Origin: Flavobacteriales bacterium UBA974
Lineage (GTDB): Bacteria > Bacteroidota > Bacteroidia > Flavobacteriales_D > Sanyastnellaceae
Reading direction: 5' to 3'
Assembly: GCA_002292405.1 (NCBI GenBank)
Contig: DBBW01000018.1
Span: 1-61,027 of the forward strand
Length of the DNA stretch: 61,027 nt
Under the pieces are notes generated by a model that saw nothing but the letters and a program-made list of their open reading frames with translations, was not told the DNA's origin and did no database searches. The position numbers were made by a program, and so were the translations under genes. This document shows positions 36,407-45,408 of the stretch, one piece after another. Every line of letters starts with the position of its first letter. Within the stretch, counting starts at the first letter, position 1.

Positions 36407-36940
36407 TCAAACCTCACTTCCACGAAACCAGTCAGCGTATTCAACGTATCTATCGGCGGTAGCGCTTAGGTGATCTGCCAAATCAGCTCGAACTTCTCCT
36501 CTTTGTTTTGCGGGGACTCCAGTGTAAAGCATGCCGGGTGGAATTTGGGTTCCCTCTAAAACAACAGCACCAGCGGCTACAACAGCACCAGCTCCCACCA
36601 CCACGTTATCCATGACAACTGAACTCATCCCAATTAGAGCTCCTTCACAGATGTGAGCGCCATGGACGATGGCGTTGTGACCTATGCTAACTCTGTCTTC
36701 TAAAACGGTGAACGATTTCCCAAAAGTTGCATGAATCACAGCACCATCTTGGATATTTACCCTACTGCCTATTTTAATTGATGCTACGTCTCCTCTGATG
36801 ACCGCTCCGAACCAAACAGTACTCTCTTCCCCCAGAGTAACTTCGCCTACAACAGTACAATTAGGCGCAAGCCATACAGAGTCTGAAATCTGAGGTGATT
36901 TTCCTCTTGCGGAAAGAATAACGGGATTTTGTTTTTGCAT
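36407..36940 (-). CDS. Gamma carbonic anhydrase family protein
   Basis: A 177-residue left-handed beta-helix protein (YrdA/PaaY/CaiE group). Hexapeptide repeats run from about 20 to 145. The three zinc-ligand histidines are there: GAVIHATFG, SIGHNAIVHG. VIRGDVASIKIGSRVNIQDG is typical. True carbonic anhydrase activity in this group varies, so I do not claim it. A TAAATTTG box ends 4 nt before the ATG, inside the tail of the yifB frame. Confidence 0.92.
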   Translation of the reverse strand: MQKQNPVILSARGKSPQISDSVWLAPNCTVVGEVTLGEESTVWFGAVIRGDVASIKIGSRVNIQDGAVIHATFGKSFTVLEDRVSIGHNAIVHGAHICEGALIGMSSVVMDNVVVGAGAVVAAGAVVLEGTQIPPGMLYTGVPAKQRGEVRADLADHLSATADRYVEYADWFRGSEV

Positions 36941-36944
36941 AAAG

Positions 36945-36952
36945 CAAATTTA
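36945..36952 (-). promoter_or_regulatory. Gamma carbonic anhydrase -7 box TAAATTTG
   Basis: An exact TAnnTTTG on the minus strand, ending 4 nt before the ATG, in the 14-nt gap after yifB. The -33 region would lie in yifB; there is no clear TTG. Confidence 0.45.
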
Positions 36953-36954
36953 AC

Positions 36955-38492
36955 TCACCGTGGGTTCATCCAGGATTGTCTGTCAAATAACCTACTGGCC
37001 CCAGCTTCTGCGATATGCTCAACTTCTATCACCGGGCTATCATCAATTAGCGCAGCCGTCATGGCTACATCGTGTACGTGGTACATTCCTCGATGAGACA
37101 GTTTAAGGACGCTTCTACAAGAGTTGAGTAATTCTGAGGCTTCTTCTGTCAAAGTTGGGCCGTTAACAAATTTTTCTTCACCTGGATTATTATCTACCCA
37201 CTTTTTTACTCGAGCTACCGCGTTTTTTGCTTCTGTCCAAGACATATTCTTAGTACCATTTTCTATGCTATCGTTCATTTCATGCCCAAGTTCTAAGTGA
37301 ATTGCTATTCTATCTGCGATAGGTCCTGAAATTTTTCGGCGATATCTTCTAATTTCGTTAGATTGACAATCGCAAGAAGCGTTGTCACCGTTTCCCCTTC
37401 CACAAGGGCAAGGGTTCATTGCTGCTATTAATAAGGCAGATGCAGGCAGTGTCGTAGACCCTGCGGCGCGTGCTAATGAAATCATTTTTGATTCTAATGG
37501 CGCTCGACATGCTTCGAGAGTTCCTCGACTAAATTCCGCAAATTCATCTAAAAACAAGACTCCATTATGTGCAAGACTCCAAGCACCAGGGATTGCTCCT
37601 CTACCTTTTAAATTGCTCCAAGATCCAATCAGACCATTCATGTTTGTAGATGTATGAGGGGATAACCACGGAGGTCTATTTATGCTACTCTTTAAGAACA
37701 ATCCAGCCGCAGAATGAATTGATTTACACTGAGAAATCTCTTCCTCTGAAAGGTCGGGAAGTAGCCCATGTATACATTTTGCTAAAACATTTTTACCTGT
37801 TCCTGGTGGCCCTTGCATAATAACATCATGACTTCCAGCTGCTGCGATGACAGCCATTCTTTTTGCTGTTTGTTCGCCGTCAATATTATCGAATGTTATT
37901 GTTTTTAAGGATGGAGAAACGTTGCTAATGGAATTAAAGGCACTTTCGATTAAACGTGGTGTTATCTTTGTTTTATCAGGAAATTTTAAATATGCGATGA
38001 CTTCACTTAGGTGATTGAAAGGTTGGAGTGGAAGTGGTGAATTCGTGCTGTTAAATTTAGATGGGGCAAGTAGGGTTTTGATATTTTGAACGTCGGAAAG
38101 CTCAGATGAAAACGTTTCACAATTACCGAAAATTGAAGTTGCCATGGCCTAAGAGTACCGTCAAGCCCTATCTCGCCAGCCGCAGCGATTTGCTTTAGAG
38201 AAGAAGAAGGTATAATGCCAGAAGAGGCAAGAACAGCTAATGCTATTGGTAAGTCAAAAGCTGTTGAGGTCCTTGAAAGGTCTGCCGGGGCTAGGTTGAC
38301 TGTAATAGCCTTGCCTGGCCAACGATGGCCACAAGCCATAAGCGCTGACCTTATCCTTGTAGCGGAAGCTCTAGCGGCGCGATTACTTATTCCAGAAATA
38401 CGGAATAAAACCCCTCTTTCTAACCTTAATTCAACACGCACAAAAGAAGGGGCGCCGGGGGAGCCGGCAAACCCAAAAGTCGAGACGATCAT
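36955..38492 (-). pseudogene. yifB: YifB/ComM-family Mg-chelatase-like AAA ATPase, frameshifted
   Basis: Read as one protein it has about 510 residues, the normal YifB/ComM length. ComM acts as a helicase in natural transformation. The N-terminal part (38492-38148) reads IVSTFGFAGSPGAPSFVRVE through AGEIGLDGTLR. The rest (38147-36955) continues in another frame with AMATSIFGN, Walker A GPPGTGKN, Walker B GVLFLDEF and AAMNPCPCG. The join at 38148-38151 looks like loss of one G from a GGG run (AGGCC for AGGGCC). The Walker A Ser/Thr after the Lys is Asn, which should harm Mg binding. It follows gmhA by 10 nt. Programmed frameshifting or sequencing error are alternatives. Confidence 0.8.
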
Positions 38493-38502
38493 ATCGATGG
38501 AC

Positions 38503-39081
38503 TTAAGAGAACGAGATGAACGATCTCTCTATGGAGTCGATCATAGCGTGGATGCATTTGATGTGCATCTCTTGAATACGGTCAGAATATCCATCCCAAG
38601 GGATTCGTATTTCATAATCGCTTAACGATGCTAGCTCACCTCCGTCACCTCCTGTTAGGGCGAGAACTTTCATCCCTTTAGATTTAGCTGCATGAGCAGC
38701 TTCGAGAACGTTAGAACTATTACCACTTGTAGAGATAGCGAGTAAAACATCCCCTTGGCAACCTAGAGCTTCTACTCCACGTGAGAATATCTTATCGAAA
38801 CCATAGTCGTTAGCTACGCATGTAATGTGTGCTGGACTACTTAATGCAATAGCAGCATATGCAGGCCTATCTTCTCTAAATTTTCCAGAAAGTTCTTCGG
38901 CGAAATGCATCGCATCACTCATAGAGCCGCCATTTCCGCAACTAAGTATTTTTCCACCTGATTGCAGGCACGAACTGAGGGCTTTGGATGCAGCATCTAC
39001 TGAAGAAATAAAGGCCTCGTCTTCTATCAAATTCGATAGCAATGAAAGCGCTTCTCTGAAATGAGTTCTTGCTGTAGACAT
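38503..39081 (-). CDS. gmhA: Phosphoheptose isomerase
   Basis: SIS-domain enzyme that turns sedoheptulose 7-phosphate into glycero-manno-heptose 7-phosphate for the LPS core. Marks: ILSCGNGGSMSDAMHFAEELSGKF (shown in part: CGNGGS and AEEL), ISTSGNSSNV and QEMHIKCIHAMID near the C-terminus with the catalytic His. I chose ATG 39081 (MSTARTHF) over the in-frame ATG at 39120, because a promoter lies exactly between them and the family starts here. No other heptose genes are in the window. yifB follows by 10 nt. Confidence 0.92.
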   Translation of the reverse strand: MSTARTHFREALSLLSNLIEDEAFISSVDAASKALSSCLQSGGKILSCGNGGSMSDAMHFAEELSGKFREDRPAYAAIALSSPAHITCVANDYGFDKIFSRGVEALGCQGDVLLAISTSGNSSNVLEAAHAAKSKGMKVLALTGGDGGELASLSDYEIRIPWDGYSDRIQEMHIKCIHAMIDSIERSFISFS

Positions 39082-39086
39082 GCCCT

Positions 39087-39117
39087 CTAAGGTATGGGGT
39101 AAAAGTGGTACGTTCAA
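39087..39117 (-). promoter_or_regulatory. gmhA promoter, TTG-N20-TACCTTAG
   Basis: Minus strand: TTG at 39117-39115, 20 nt, TACCTTAG at 39094-39087, one mismatch from TAnnTTTG. It ends 5 nt before the ATG at 39081 and decides that start. Confidence 0.5.
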
Positions 39118-39176
39118 CATTCAACAAATGTGCTACAATATCTATCGACTATTTTTCAATAATTTGTGAGCGTGAT

Positions 39177-41129
39177 TCAGAACTTTGTGAGCGCGTCGTT
39201 GAGGTATTCTAGGAAAACTTCAGCGTCAGGATTGTAGCCTGCAGAACCGCCTATTTGGTCACCATCGTGATTAATTAAAACGTAGTAAGGCTGAGCATTA
39301 CGGTTGAACTGTGATGCCTGTAAATACGACCACTTCTTCCCTATGGTGCGAATGTGAAATTCCTTTCCACCATACTCCTCAATTTTCCATTGGCTCTCCG
39401 GAATTTTAGTTCTATCGTCAACGTATAGAGACACCAGGATCACATCTTCGTTCAAGATTTTAGCTACTCTTTCATCAGGCCAAACCTGTTCTTCCATCTT
39501 TCTACAATTCACACAAGCCCACCCTGTGAAATCGAGAAGAAGTGGCTTACCAGATTCGATAGCGGCAGTCATAGCTTCGTCGTAATCTGTATAGTGAGCA
39601 TCAACATAACCATCGTCGTGAGCATAGATACTATAAAATACTGGAGGTGGAAACCCAGCGATAAGATTTAAAGGCCCTCCCCACAAACCGGGAACCATGT
39701 AACCACCAAAGAGTAGAAATATCATCCCTAAAACTTTGCGGGTGGCTCCTATTTTCGCCCCCTTACTATCGTGAGGGAAGCGAATAAATCCGAGGAGGTA
39801 AACGGCAAGCACAAGAGACAAGATGATCCAAATTCCGATAAAAATCTCTCTCGGAAGAAGCCCCAACTGAAGAACCATATCTGCATTGCTTAAGAATTTG
39901 AAGGCAAACCCTATCTCGACAAGACCTAAAACAACCTTCACAGTGTTAAGCCATCCACCCGCTGTAGGTAGAGAGTTGAGGTAACCAGGGAAAGCGCTGA
40001 AGAACATAAATGGCAGTGCGAGAGCGATAGAAAACCCGAGCATCACTGCAGTAGGGGCTGCGTATGATCCAGTGGCTGCTCCTGCAAGAGCACCTCCAAT
40101 AAGCGGGCCTGTGCACGAAAAAGAAACGATAGCTAAGGTTGCCGCCATAAAGAAAATCCCTATTAAACCTCCTTTGTCAGATGCTGCATCAGCTTTGTTA
40201 GCCCAACTCTGAGGCAACGCAATTTCAAAGTATCCAAGGAAACTCAGGCCGAATATAACTAAGAGCAGGAATAATCCCACGTTGAAGTACGGATCAGTAG
40301 AAATCACGTTCATGATGTCAACTCCGAAAATAGCTGTCAGAGAAAGTCCTAAAGCGGTATAGATAAAGATGATGAAGAATCCATAGATGATGGCATTTTT
40401 GATACCGGCGGATTTGGTCTTACTTGTTTTTGTAAAGAAACTTACGGTCATAGGAATGAGTGGAAATACACAAGGCGTGAAAAGAGCTGCGAGTCCCAAA
40501 CCGAATCCCATTAGAAAAATCAACAATAATCCTTCGTCTTCTTTTTCGTCTGAGCTGGAGTCTAAGTCGTCTTTGTCATCTCCAGCTTTATCGTGTGAGG
40601 GCAATTCTTTACATATATGTTTAGATGGAGGGCAAAGGTCAGGGAGTTCAGAAAATGGCTTGATGTCTGACCATGTCAATTTGTAATAAATGTCAGTAGG
40701 AGGCAGGCACATCGTTGCGTTACAAACCATGTAAAGTAGAGACCCACTTAATGTGTCAGGTGACGAGATATTAGAGAGCTTTAGAGTCGCTTTCCAATAG
40801 ACTTCTTCCTCAAAGAACTTAAGGTCCATCAAGAAGTTAGGGTCGTACTCAATATGAGGTGTACATTCCTCTACCCCTTCAATAATTTCGCCTGCATCTG
40901 TATAAAAACTTGTCGCAATAGGACCATCATCTGTATCTAAGAATTGCGAATAAATATGCCAACAGGCATCAAGGGAAGCGTGATAGACTACTTCAACCTC
41001 GCCCTCAATCGCACCTTCATATAGATTTATTTCCCATGAAATGGGATCTTCCATTTGAGCTGACACATTATAAATACTGGCAGTTGCGAGGATGAAAACC
41101 GAAATAAAGGCGGTTAGAATACGTGTCAT
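39177..41129 (-). CDS. dsbD: Thiol:disulfide interchange protein DsbD
   Basis: Carries reducing power from cytosolic thioredoxin to the periplasm. From ATG 41129 it has 650 residues: signal peptide (about 1-25), an N-terminal DsbD-alpha-like beta domain (about 28-165), a CcdA-like core of about eight helices (about 200-470, with FTPCVFPLIPM and SFSCTGPLIGG carrying the two membrane cysteines) and a C-terminal thioredoxin domain with WACVNCRKME (CVNC). The in-frame ATG at 41174 would place the signal peptide inside the protein, and a -7 box lies between the two. Possible roles are cytochrome c maturation and repair of oxidised envelope proteins. Confidence 0.94.
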   Translation of the reverse strand: MTRILTAFISVFILATASIYNVSAQMEDPISWEINLYEGAIEGEVEVVYHASLDACWHIYSQFLDTDDGPIATSFYTDAGEIIEGVEECTPHIEYDPNFLMDLKFFEEEVYWKATLKLSNISSPDTLSGSLLYMVCNATMCLPPTDIYYKLTWSDIKPFSELPDLCPPSKHICKELPSHDKAGDDKDDLDSSSDEKEDEGLLLIFLMGFGLGLAALFTPCVFPLIPMTVSFFTKTSKTKSAGIKNAIIYGFFIIFIYTALGLSLTAIFGVDIMNVISTDPYFNVGLFLLLVIFGLSFLGYFEIALPQSWANKADAASDKGGLIGIFFMAATLAIVSFSCTGPLIGGALAGAATGSYAAPTAVMLGFSIALALPFMFFSAFPGYLNSLPTAGGWLNTVKVVLGLVEIGFAFKFLSNADMVLQLGLLPREIFIGIWIILSLVLAVYLLGFIRFPHDSKGAKIGATRKVLGMIFLLFGGYMVPGLWGGPLNLIAGFPPPVFYSIYAHDDGYVDAHYTDYDEAMTAAIESGKPLLLDFTGWACVNCRKMEEQVWPDERVAKILNEDVILVSLYVDDRTKIPESQWKIEEYGGKEFHIRTIGKKWSYLQASQFNRNAQPYYVLINHDGDQIGGSAGYNPDAEVFLEYLNDALTKF

Positions 41130-41149
41130 AGTAGGAATTTTCTTGTGTT

Positions 41150-41157
41150 CAAAGATA
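41150..41157 (-). promoter_or_regulatory. dsbD -7 box TATCTTTG
   Basis: An exact TAnnTTTG on the minus strand, preceded 19 nt upstream by TTTC (three of four bases of the -33 TTTG). It ends 20 nt before the ATG at 41129, so dsbD would have a short leader. Confidence 0.45.
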
Positions 41158-41230
41158 GTTGGTACGACGAGCATGTGAAATCGTTTAATATATTTTATGG
41201 AATAGCCATTAAACTTAGCCCGGAGACGGT

Positions 41231-42634
41231 TCAGATTTTCACTTCTAAAACGAATCGTTTTGTGGATTTAGTAATGGAGACATTCCGGGAAATTCTAGAC
41301 CAAACTTCATCTTCTCCAGCGACAAAAACCCACAAGATATTGCCTTTTGCATCTTGTAGTACGCGCGTTGTGGCTCTTGAAAGATGAGGCACTTTCCATT
41401 GAGTTAGAAGGTCGCTAATATTTACACTACCTTCCATTCCGCTTGGATCAAGTTTATCTCCGTTTGCCCATGTACGCCATATCAGTGGGTGTTCAATAGA
41501 GTGGAAATCGAGCCATAGGATTTCAGGAGATTTTGGAGGAGATATCTCTAAGTCCACGATTTCACAAGTCCATGAAAGATTTTTAAATGTCCCATTTTCG
41601 GTATTGAGCGTACAGGCAGAGTATGATTCATTCTTTGCGTTTTCTGCTTCTAATTTCCTTAAAATGATGTATTCGCGCTCTCGAACCAATGAGTCGTCTT
41701 CAAAAACTACTTCAGCCCCTATGGATGCACGTTTGAGCAAGTATGCTTGTTCTCGTGATCCAAAAGGCCATTTCCTTTCGAGTAATAATTTATCCAAAAC
41801 CCGATCTCCCCATGCAGATTCTCCTAATAATTTTAAGTTTATTCGGCAAATTTCGTTGACTGGTTCGTTTGATGAAGTATTTGATGAAAAGTCGTAATAT
41901 TGAACGATATCTCTAGACGCATCGCTCATAGATATTTCTACTGCAGCAGCTTGAGACCGTAGTCTGTTGGTCCATTCTGCGAGGTGAGAAGTCGCGCCAG
42001 GTCTTATAGACTCTAATAAAGGTAGAACTTCATTTCGGATGCGATTTCTCAGATACTTATTGCTTTTGTTAGATAGATCCTCTCTAAAAGGAACTTTATC
42101 AAGCTTTACCCAATCTTCAATTTCTTCTTGGCTCCAACTGAGAAATGGTCTTACCGTATTTACGTTTCTTGGCGCCATAGCACCTAATGATGATGGGGAA
42201 ACACCTCTGAGTAGGTTAATGAGCAATGTTTCTGTTTGGTCTTTTAAATGATGCGCAACTGCAATAAAACTCGCCCCCCGTTCCACTCTTAATTGCTCAA
42301 ACCAAGCATACCTCAACCGCCTCGCCGCCTCTTGAATTCCATTCCCTTTTTGTTCCGCCTCCTTACCGGCAGGAAGATGTTTCACGTGACATACAACCCC
42401 ATTTTCTTCACACCATGACATTACGCTTTCTGAATCTGCCTCACTGTCCGCGCCCCGTAACTTGAAATTTACGTGCGCTACCTCAAATCTCGCCCCAATC
42501 TTTAACATCGCATTCACTAGGCACATAGAATCCACACCTCCACTACACGCTACGATTACAAGCTCACCATCTGTAACCCCGCATCCAGATAGGTCATTTT
42601 GAAATCGTGTTTTATAGTGATGTTGTAGGTTCAT
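41231..42634 (-). CDS. tilS: tRNA(Ile)-lysidine synthetase
   Basis: Attaches lysine to C34 of tRNA-Ile2 so that it reads AUA. The PP-loop SGGVDSM is at residues 30-36, followed by AHVNFKLRG and HHLKDQTETLLINLLRG, and a C-terminal TilS domain (WANGDKLDPSGMEGSVNISD, then WKVPHLSRA). The 467 residues match the long form. It lies 42 nt after pabB on the same strand. Confidence 0.95.
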   Translation of the reverse strand: MNLQHHYKTRFQNDLSGCGVTDGELVIVACSGGVDSMCLVNAMLKIGARFEVAHVNFKLRGADSEADSESVMSWCEENGVVCHVKHLPAGKEAEQKGNGIQEAARRLRYAWFEQLRVERGASFIAVAHHLKDQTETLLINLLRGVSPSSLGAMAPRNVNTVRPFLSWSQEEIEDWVKLDKVPFREDLSNKSNKYLRNRIRNEVLPLLESIRPGATSHLAEWTNRLRSQAAAVEISMSDASRDIVQYYDFSSNTSSNEPVNEICRINLKLLGESAWGDRVLDKLLLERKWPFGSREQAYLLKRASIGAEVVFEDDSLVREREYIILRKLEAENAKNESYSACTLNTENGTFKNLSWTCEIVDLEISPPKSPEILWLDFHSIEHPLIWRTWANGDKLDPSGMEGSVNISDLLTQWKVPHLSRATTRVLQDAKGNILWVFVAGEDEVWSRISRNVSITKSTKRFVLEVKI

Positions 42635-42676
42635 ATTGAATCTTCAAATTCGGTCGAATATACAAACGATGAGGAA

Positions 42677-43912
42677 CTAATCATTTACAGTTTTAAAGAT
42701 CGCATCGGCTTTTAGTTGGCATTCTTGGTATTCTTGTTCGGGATCGCTCAAGGAAGTGATAGCTCCTCCTACACTTGCCATCAAAACCTCTGAAATAGAG
42801 TTGTGGAAAAGGGAGCGGATAAGTACGTTAAGGTCGAAGTCGCCAGTAGGGGAGATGTAGCCTATGGATCCGGAATATGCGCCACGTCCTTCTAATTCAA
42901 GCTGGTCTATGTGTTTCATGGCTGAGATTTTCGGCGCACCTGTCATTGACCCCATTGGAAAGGTAGCACGAAGTATATCAGAAATTCCTTTTTCTGGGGA
43001 GATGCTACATTCGATAGTGGAAACCATTTGATGCACAGTCTCTAAAGAATAAATGCTGCAAAGATCGGTAACTTCGACAGACGCCTTTTCGGCGACACGA
43101 CTTAAGTCGTTTCGAACTAGATCAACAATCATCACGTTTTCGGCACGTTCCTTTTCACTGTTCTGAAGGGCGTGAGCAAGGGCCTTATCTTCTTCTGGTG
43201 AGCCACCTCTACGGACTGTACCTTTTATGGGTTGAGAAATGAGTCGCCCTGCTTCTTTCTTTAAAAATCGCTCAGGACTTCCGCTCATAATTCGGTATGG
43301 CCCGCATTGTAAGTATGCACTGAAGGGGGCTTGTGTTAGGTTTTGTAGTCGACGAAAAAGGGGCCAGCTCGTATTTGAAGCGGTTTGGCCTTTGAGGGGC
43401 ATACAAAGGTTGAGTTCGTACACGTCACCTTGTTGGATAAGTTGTTTTACCTTTTCGAAAGCACTGAGATATTGAGTTTTATCCCAAGACCAAACCATTT
43501 CTCCTTGAATCTCCTCAGGAACTTTACTCTCCTTTTTAATTGACTCAAGAGCTTCTATCATTCTAGGATCGTCGTCGTCACCACTTAAAATTTCTACAGA
43601 CGAATCGGAAAATCTAATCGCGATTTCAGGTTCCCACCAAGCTACGACGGGATGGCCTAGAGGGCTTGGGTTGCGAGTTTCAAGATCCTCTATTTCGTTT
43701 TTTAGATCGTAACCAAGCCAACCGAAACTCCAAGAACTCGCCAATTTGCTAAAATCCTCGAATGCTTCGAGAATGCCGGTTTGGGGTTTTTCGAAAATAA
43801 GTTTACGTTTTGATCCAAGACCTAAATAGCTAAAGGCGTTTGGAGTTGGGTCAAAAAGAAGTACAACGTGAGATTCACTTTCAGAGAGAGAATTTAAATC
43901 AGGGACGTGCAC
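42677..43912 (-). CDS. pabB: Aminodeoxychorismate synthase component I
   Basis: Chorismate-binding enzyme that makes 4-amino-4-deoxychorismate for folate. The 411 residues carry the motif QPIKGTVRRG; the Lys in PIKGT separates PabB from anthranilate synthase TrpE, which has Ala there. Further marks are VYELNLCMP, MIVDLVRNDLSRV and TFPMGSMTGAPKISAM. Start is GTG, 14 nt after the lpdA stop. The glutaminase partner PabA is not in the window. tilS follows. Confidence 0.92.
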   Translation of the reverse strand: MHVPDLNSLSESESHVVLLFDPTPNAFSYLGLGSKRKLIFEKPQTGILEAFEDFSKLASSWSFGWLGYDLKNEIEDLETRNPSPLGHPVVAWWEPEIAIRFSDSSVEILSGDDDDPRMIEALESIKKESKVPEEIQGEMVWSWDKTQYLSAFEKVKQLIQQGDVYELNLCMPLKGQTASNTSWPLFRRLQNLTQAPFSAYLQCGPYRIMSGSPERFLKKEAGRLISQPIKGTVRRGGSPEEDKALAHALQNSEKERAENVMIVDLVRNDLSRVAEKASVEVTDLCSIYSLETVHQMVSTIECSISPEKGISDILRATFPMGSMTGAPKISAMKHIDQLELEGRGAYSGSIGYISPTGDFDLNVLIRSLFHNSISEVLMASVGGAITSLSDPEQEYQECQLKADAIFKTVND

Positions 43913-43926
43913 TTTGGAATGATTTT

Positions 43927-45330
43927 TTAAATGTGAAGCGCCCTATCACCAGTAGCTGCCAGAGCTGCTTCCTTCAAAGCCTCGGTGAATGTAGGGTGGG
44001 CGTGACTCATTCGGGAGATATCCTCTGCGGAAGCACGGAATTCCATTGCGACGACAGCTTCCGCGATCATATCGGCGGCGCGAGGACCAATCATATGAAT
44101 TCCTAGAATTTCATCCGTCTCTGCATGAGCTAGGACTTTAACTTGCCCGTCAGTATCCATACTCGCACGAGCACGTCCACTGGCTTTAAATGGGAAAGAC
44201 CCCACCTTATAATTGACTTTATCGGCTTTTAATTGCTCCTCGGAGCGGCCTACAGATGCAACTTCAGGCCAAGTGTAAACAACCCCTGGGATTAGGTTGT
44301 AATCTATGTGTGGATTTTCGCCGTTCATAGTTTCTGCTACAAATACACCTTCCTCTTCGGCCTTGTGAGCTAGCATTGCGCCTTTAATAACGTCACCTAT
44401 AGCATAGATGTGGGGTTGAGATGTGCGAAGATTGCCATCTACCGGAATCATTCCACGCTCGTCAGTATAGATTCCGACGGCTTCGAGGTTGAGACCATCA
44501 GTAAACGGTTTGCGCCCAACACTGACAAGGCAGTATTCCGCTTTAAAAGTTAGTTCTTCCCCTTTTTTATTATCAGCCTTTACTGTTACGCTCCTACCTG
44601 CTGCTTTCACCTCTTTTACTCCTGCTTTAAGATGAAACTTCATCCCTAGTTTTTTCAATGATCGAAGTAGCTCTTTTCCAAGAGCTCTATCCATATTAGG
44701 AATTAAAGCATCCATATATTCGATTACTGTAACTTCAGTTCCTAGACGAGCATATACAGATCCTAACTCTAACCCGATAACACCGCCTCCTATGACGATA
44801 AGGGATTTAGGGAGTTTGGCAAGAGAAAGAGCTTCAGTAGAAGTGATGACACGCTTTTTATCAATTTCGATAAATGGGAGGGAGCTAGGCTTAGAGCCAG
44901 TAGCAATGATCACATTTTTCGCGCCGAGATGGTATACATCGCCTTTAGAAGGTGTTACAGAAATGGAGTGAGAATCTACGAAGGCTCCGAGTCCGTGATG
45001 AACGTCGATGTTGTTCTTTTTCATTAGGAAGTCAATGCCTGCAGTAGTAGCACCAACAACTTCATTTTTACGACTTATCATTTGAGGGAAATCGAGAGAT
45101 AAAGCACCCATTCTGATGCCATGAGCAGAGAATTGCTCTTTCGCACGGTGATAATGTTCTGAACTGTCGAGTAGAGCTTTCGAAGGAATACACCCTACGT
45201 TGAGGCAGGTTCCACCTAAGCTTGAGTACTTCTCAATAAGAGCAGTTTTATTACCAAGTTGTGCAGATCGGATAGCTGCTACGTAGCCTCCAGGACCACT
45301 TCCAATAACGATTGAGTCGTACGATTCCAT
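43927..45330 (-). CDS. lpdA: Dihydrolipoyl dehydrogenase
   Basis: E3 flavoprotein that re-oxidises lipoyl groups of the 2-oxoglutarate and pyruvate dehydrogenase complexes. From ATG 45330 it has 467 residues: FAD site IVIGSGPGGYVAAIRSAQLG, the redox disulfide GGTCLNVGCIPSKALL, the NAD site IGGGVIGLELGSVYARLG and the C-terminal dimer motif HAHPTFTEALKEA with its catalytic His. The frame is open upstream to 45408, but the extra 26 residues do not fit the family and cover the promoter. Its substrate complex E1 and E2 (sucA, sucB) is at 49.9-53.9 kb. Confidence 0.97.
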   Translation of the reverse strand: MESYDSIVIGSGPGGYVAAIRSAQLGNKTALIEKYSSLGGTCLNVGCIPSKALLDSSEHYHRAKEQFSAHGIRMGALSLDFPQMISRKNEVVGATTAGIDFLMKKNNIDVHHGLGAFVDSHSISVTPSKGDVYHLGAKNVIIATGSKPSSLPFIEIDKKRVITSTEALSLAKLPKSLIVIGGGVIGLELGSVYARLGTEVTVIEYMDALIPNMDRALGKELLRSLKKLGMKFHLKAGVKEVKAAGRSVTVKADNKKGEELTFKAEYCLVSVGRKPFTDGLNLEAVGIYTDERGMIPVDGNLRTSQPHIYAIGDVIKGAMLAHKAEEEGVFVAETMNGENPHIDYNLIPGVVYTWPEVASVGRSEEQLKADKVNYKVGSFPFKASGRARASMDTDGQVKVLAHAETDEILGIHMIGPRAADMIAEAVVAMEFRASAEDISRMSHAHPTFTEALKEAALAATGDRALHI

Positions 45331-45338
45331 AACAGTTG

Positions 45339-45346
45339 CAAAATTA
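45339..45346 (-). promoter_or_regulatory. lpdA -7 box TAATTTTG
   Basis: An exact TAnnTTTG on the minus strand, 8 nt before the ATG at 45330. A TTTG lies upstream but only 15 nt away, shorter than the usual 19-21. Confidence 0.4.
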
Positions 45347-45408
45347 GATGCAATTAGGCGACAAAGGTAGCCAACTCTTGCCCGCTCTGTTGTTTCTTTG
45401 TCGGGCAT

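Noticed and set aside
38140..38160. Programmed -1 frameshift in yifB
   Set aside because: The site AGGCC has no X-XXY-YYZ slippery heptamer, and a stop-proximal stimulatory hairpin is not evident; base loss is the simpler reading.
38082..39127. Further open frames over yifB and gmhA on both strands
   Set aside because: They mirror the coding frames and show no family motifs; the two real yifB frames join into one known protein.
41130..41174. Start of dsbD at ATG 41174
   Set aside because: It would put 15 polar residues before the signal peptide and lies upstream of the likely transcription start.
45331..45408. N-terminal extension of lpdA to 45408
   Set aside because: The 26 extra residues do not resemble the family, and the stretch contains the -7 box TAATTTTG and the region before the divergent exporter.
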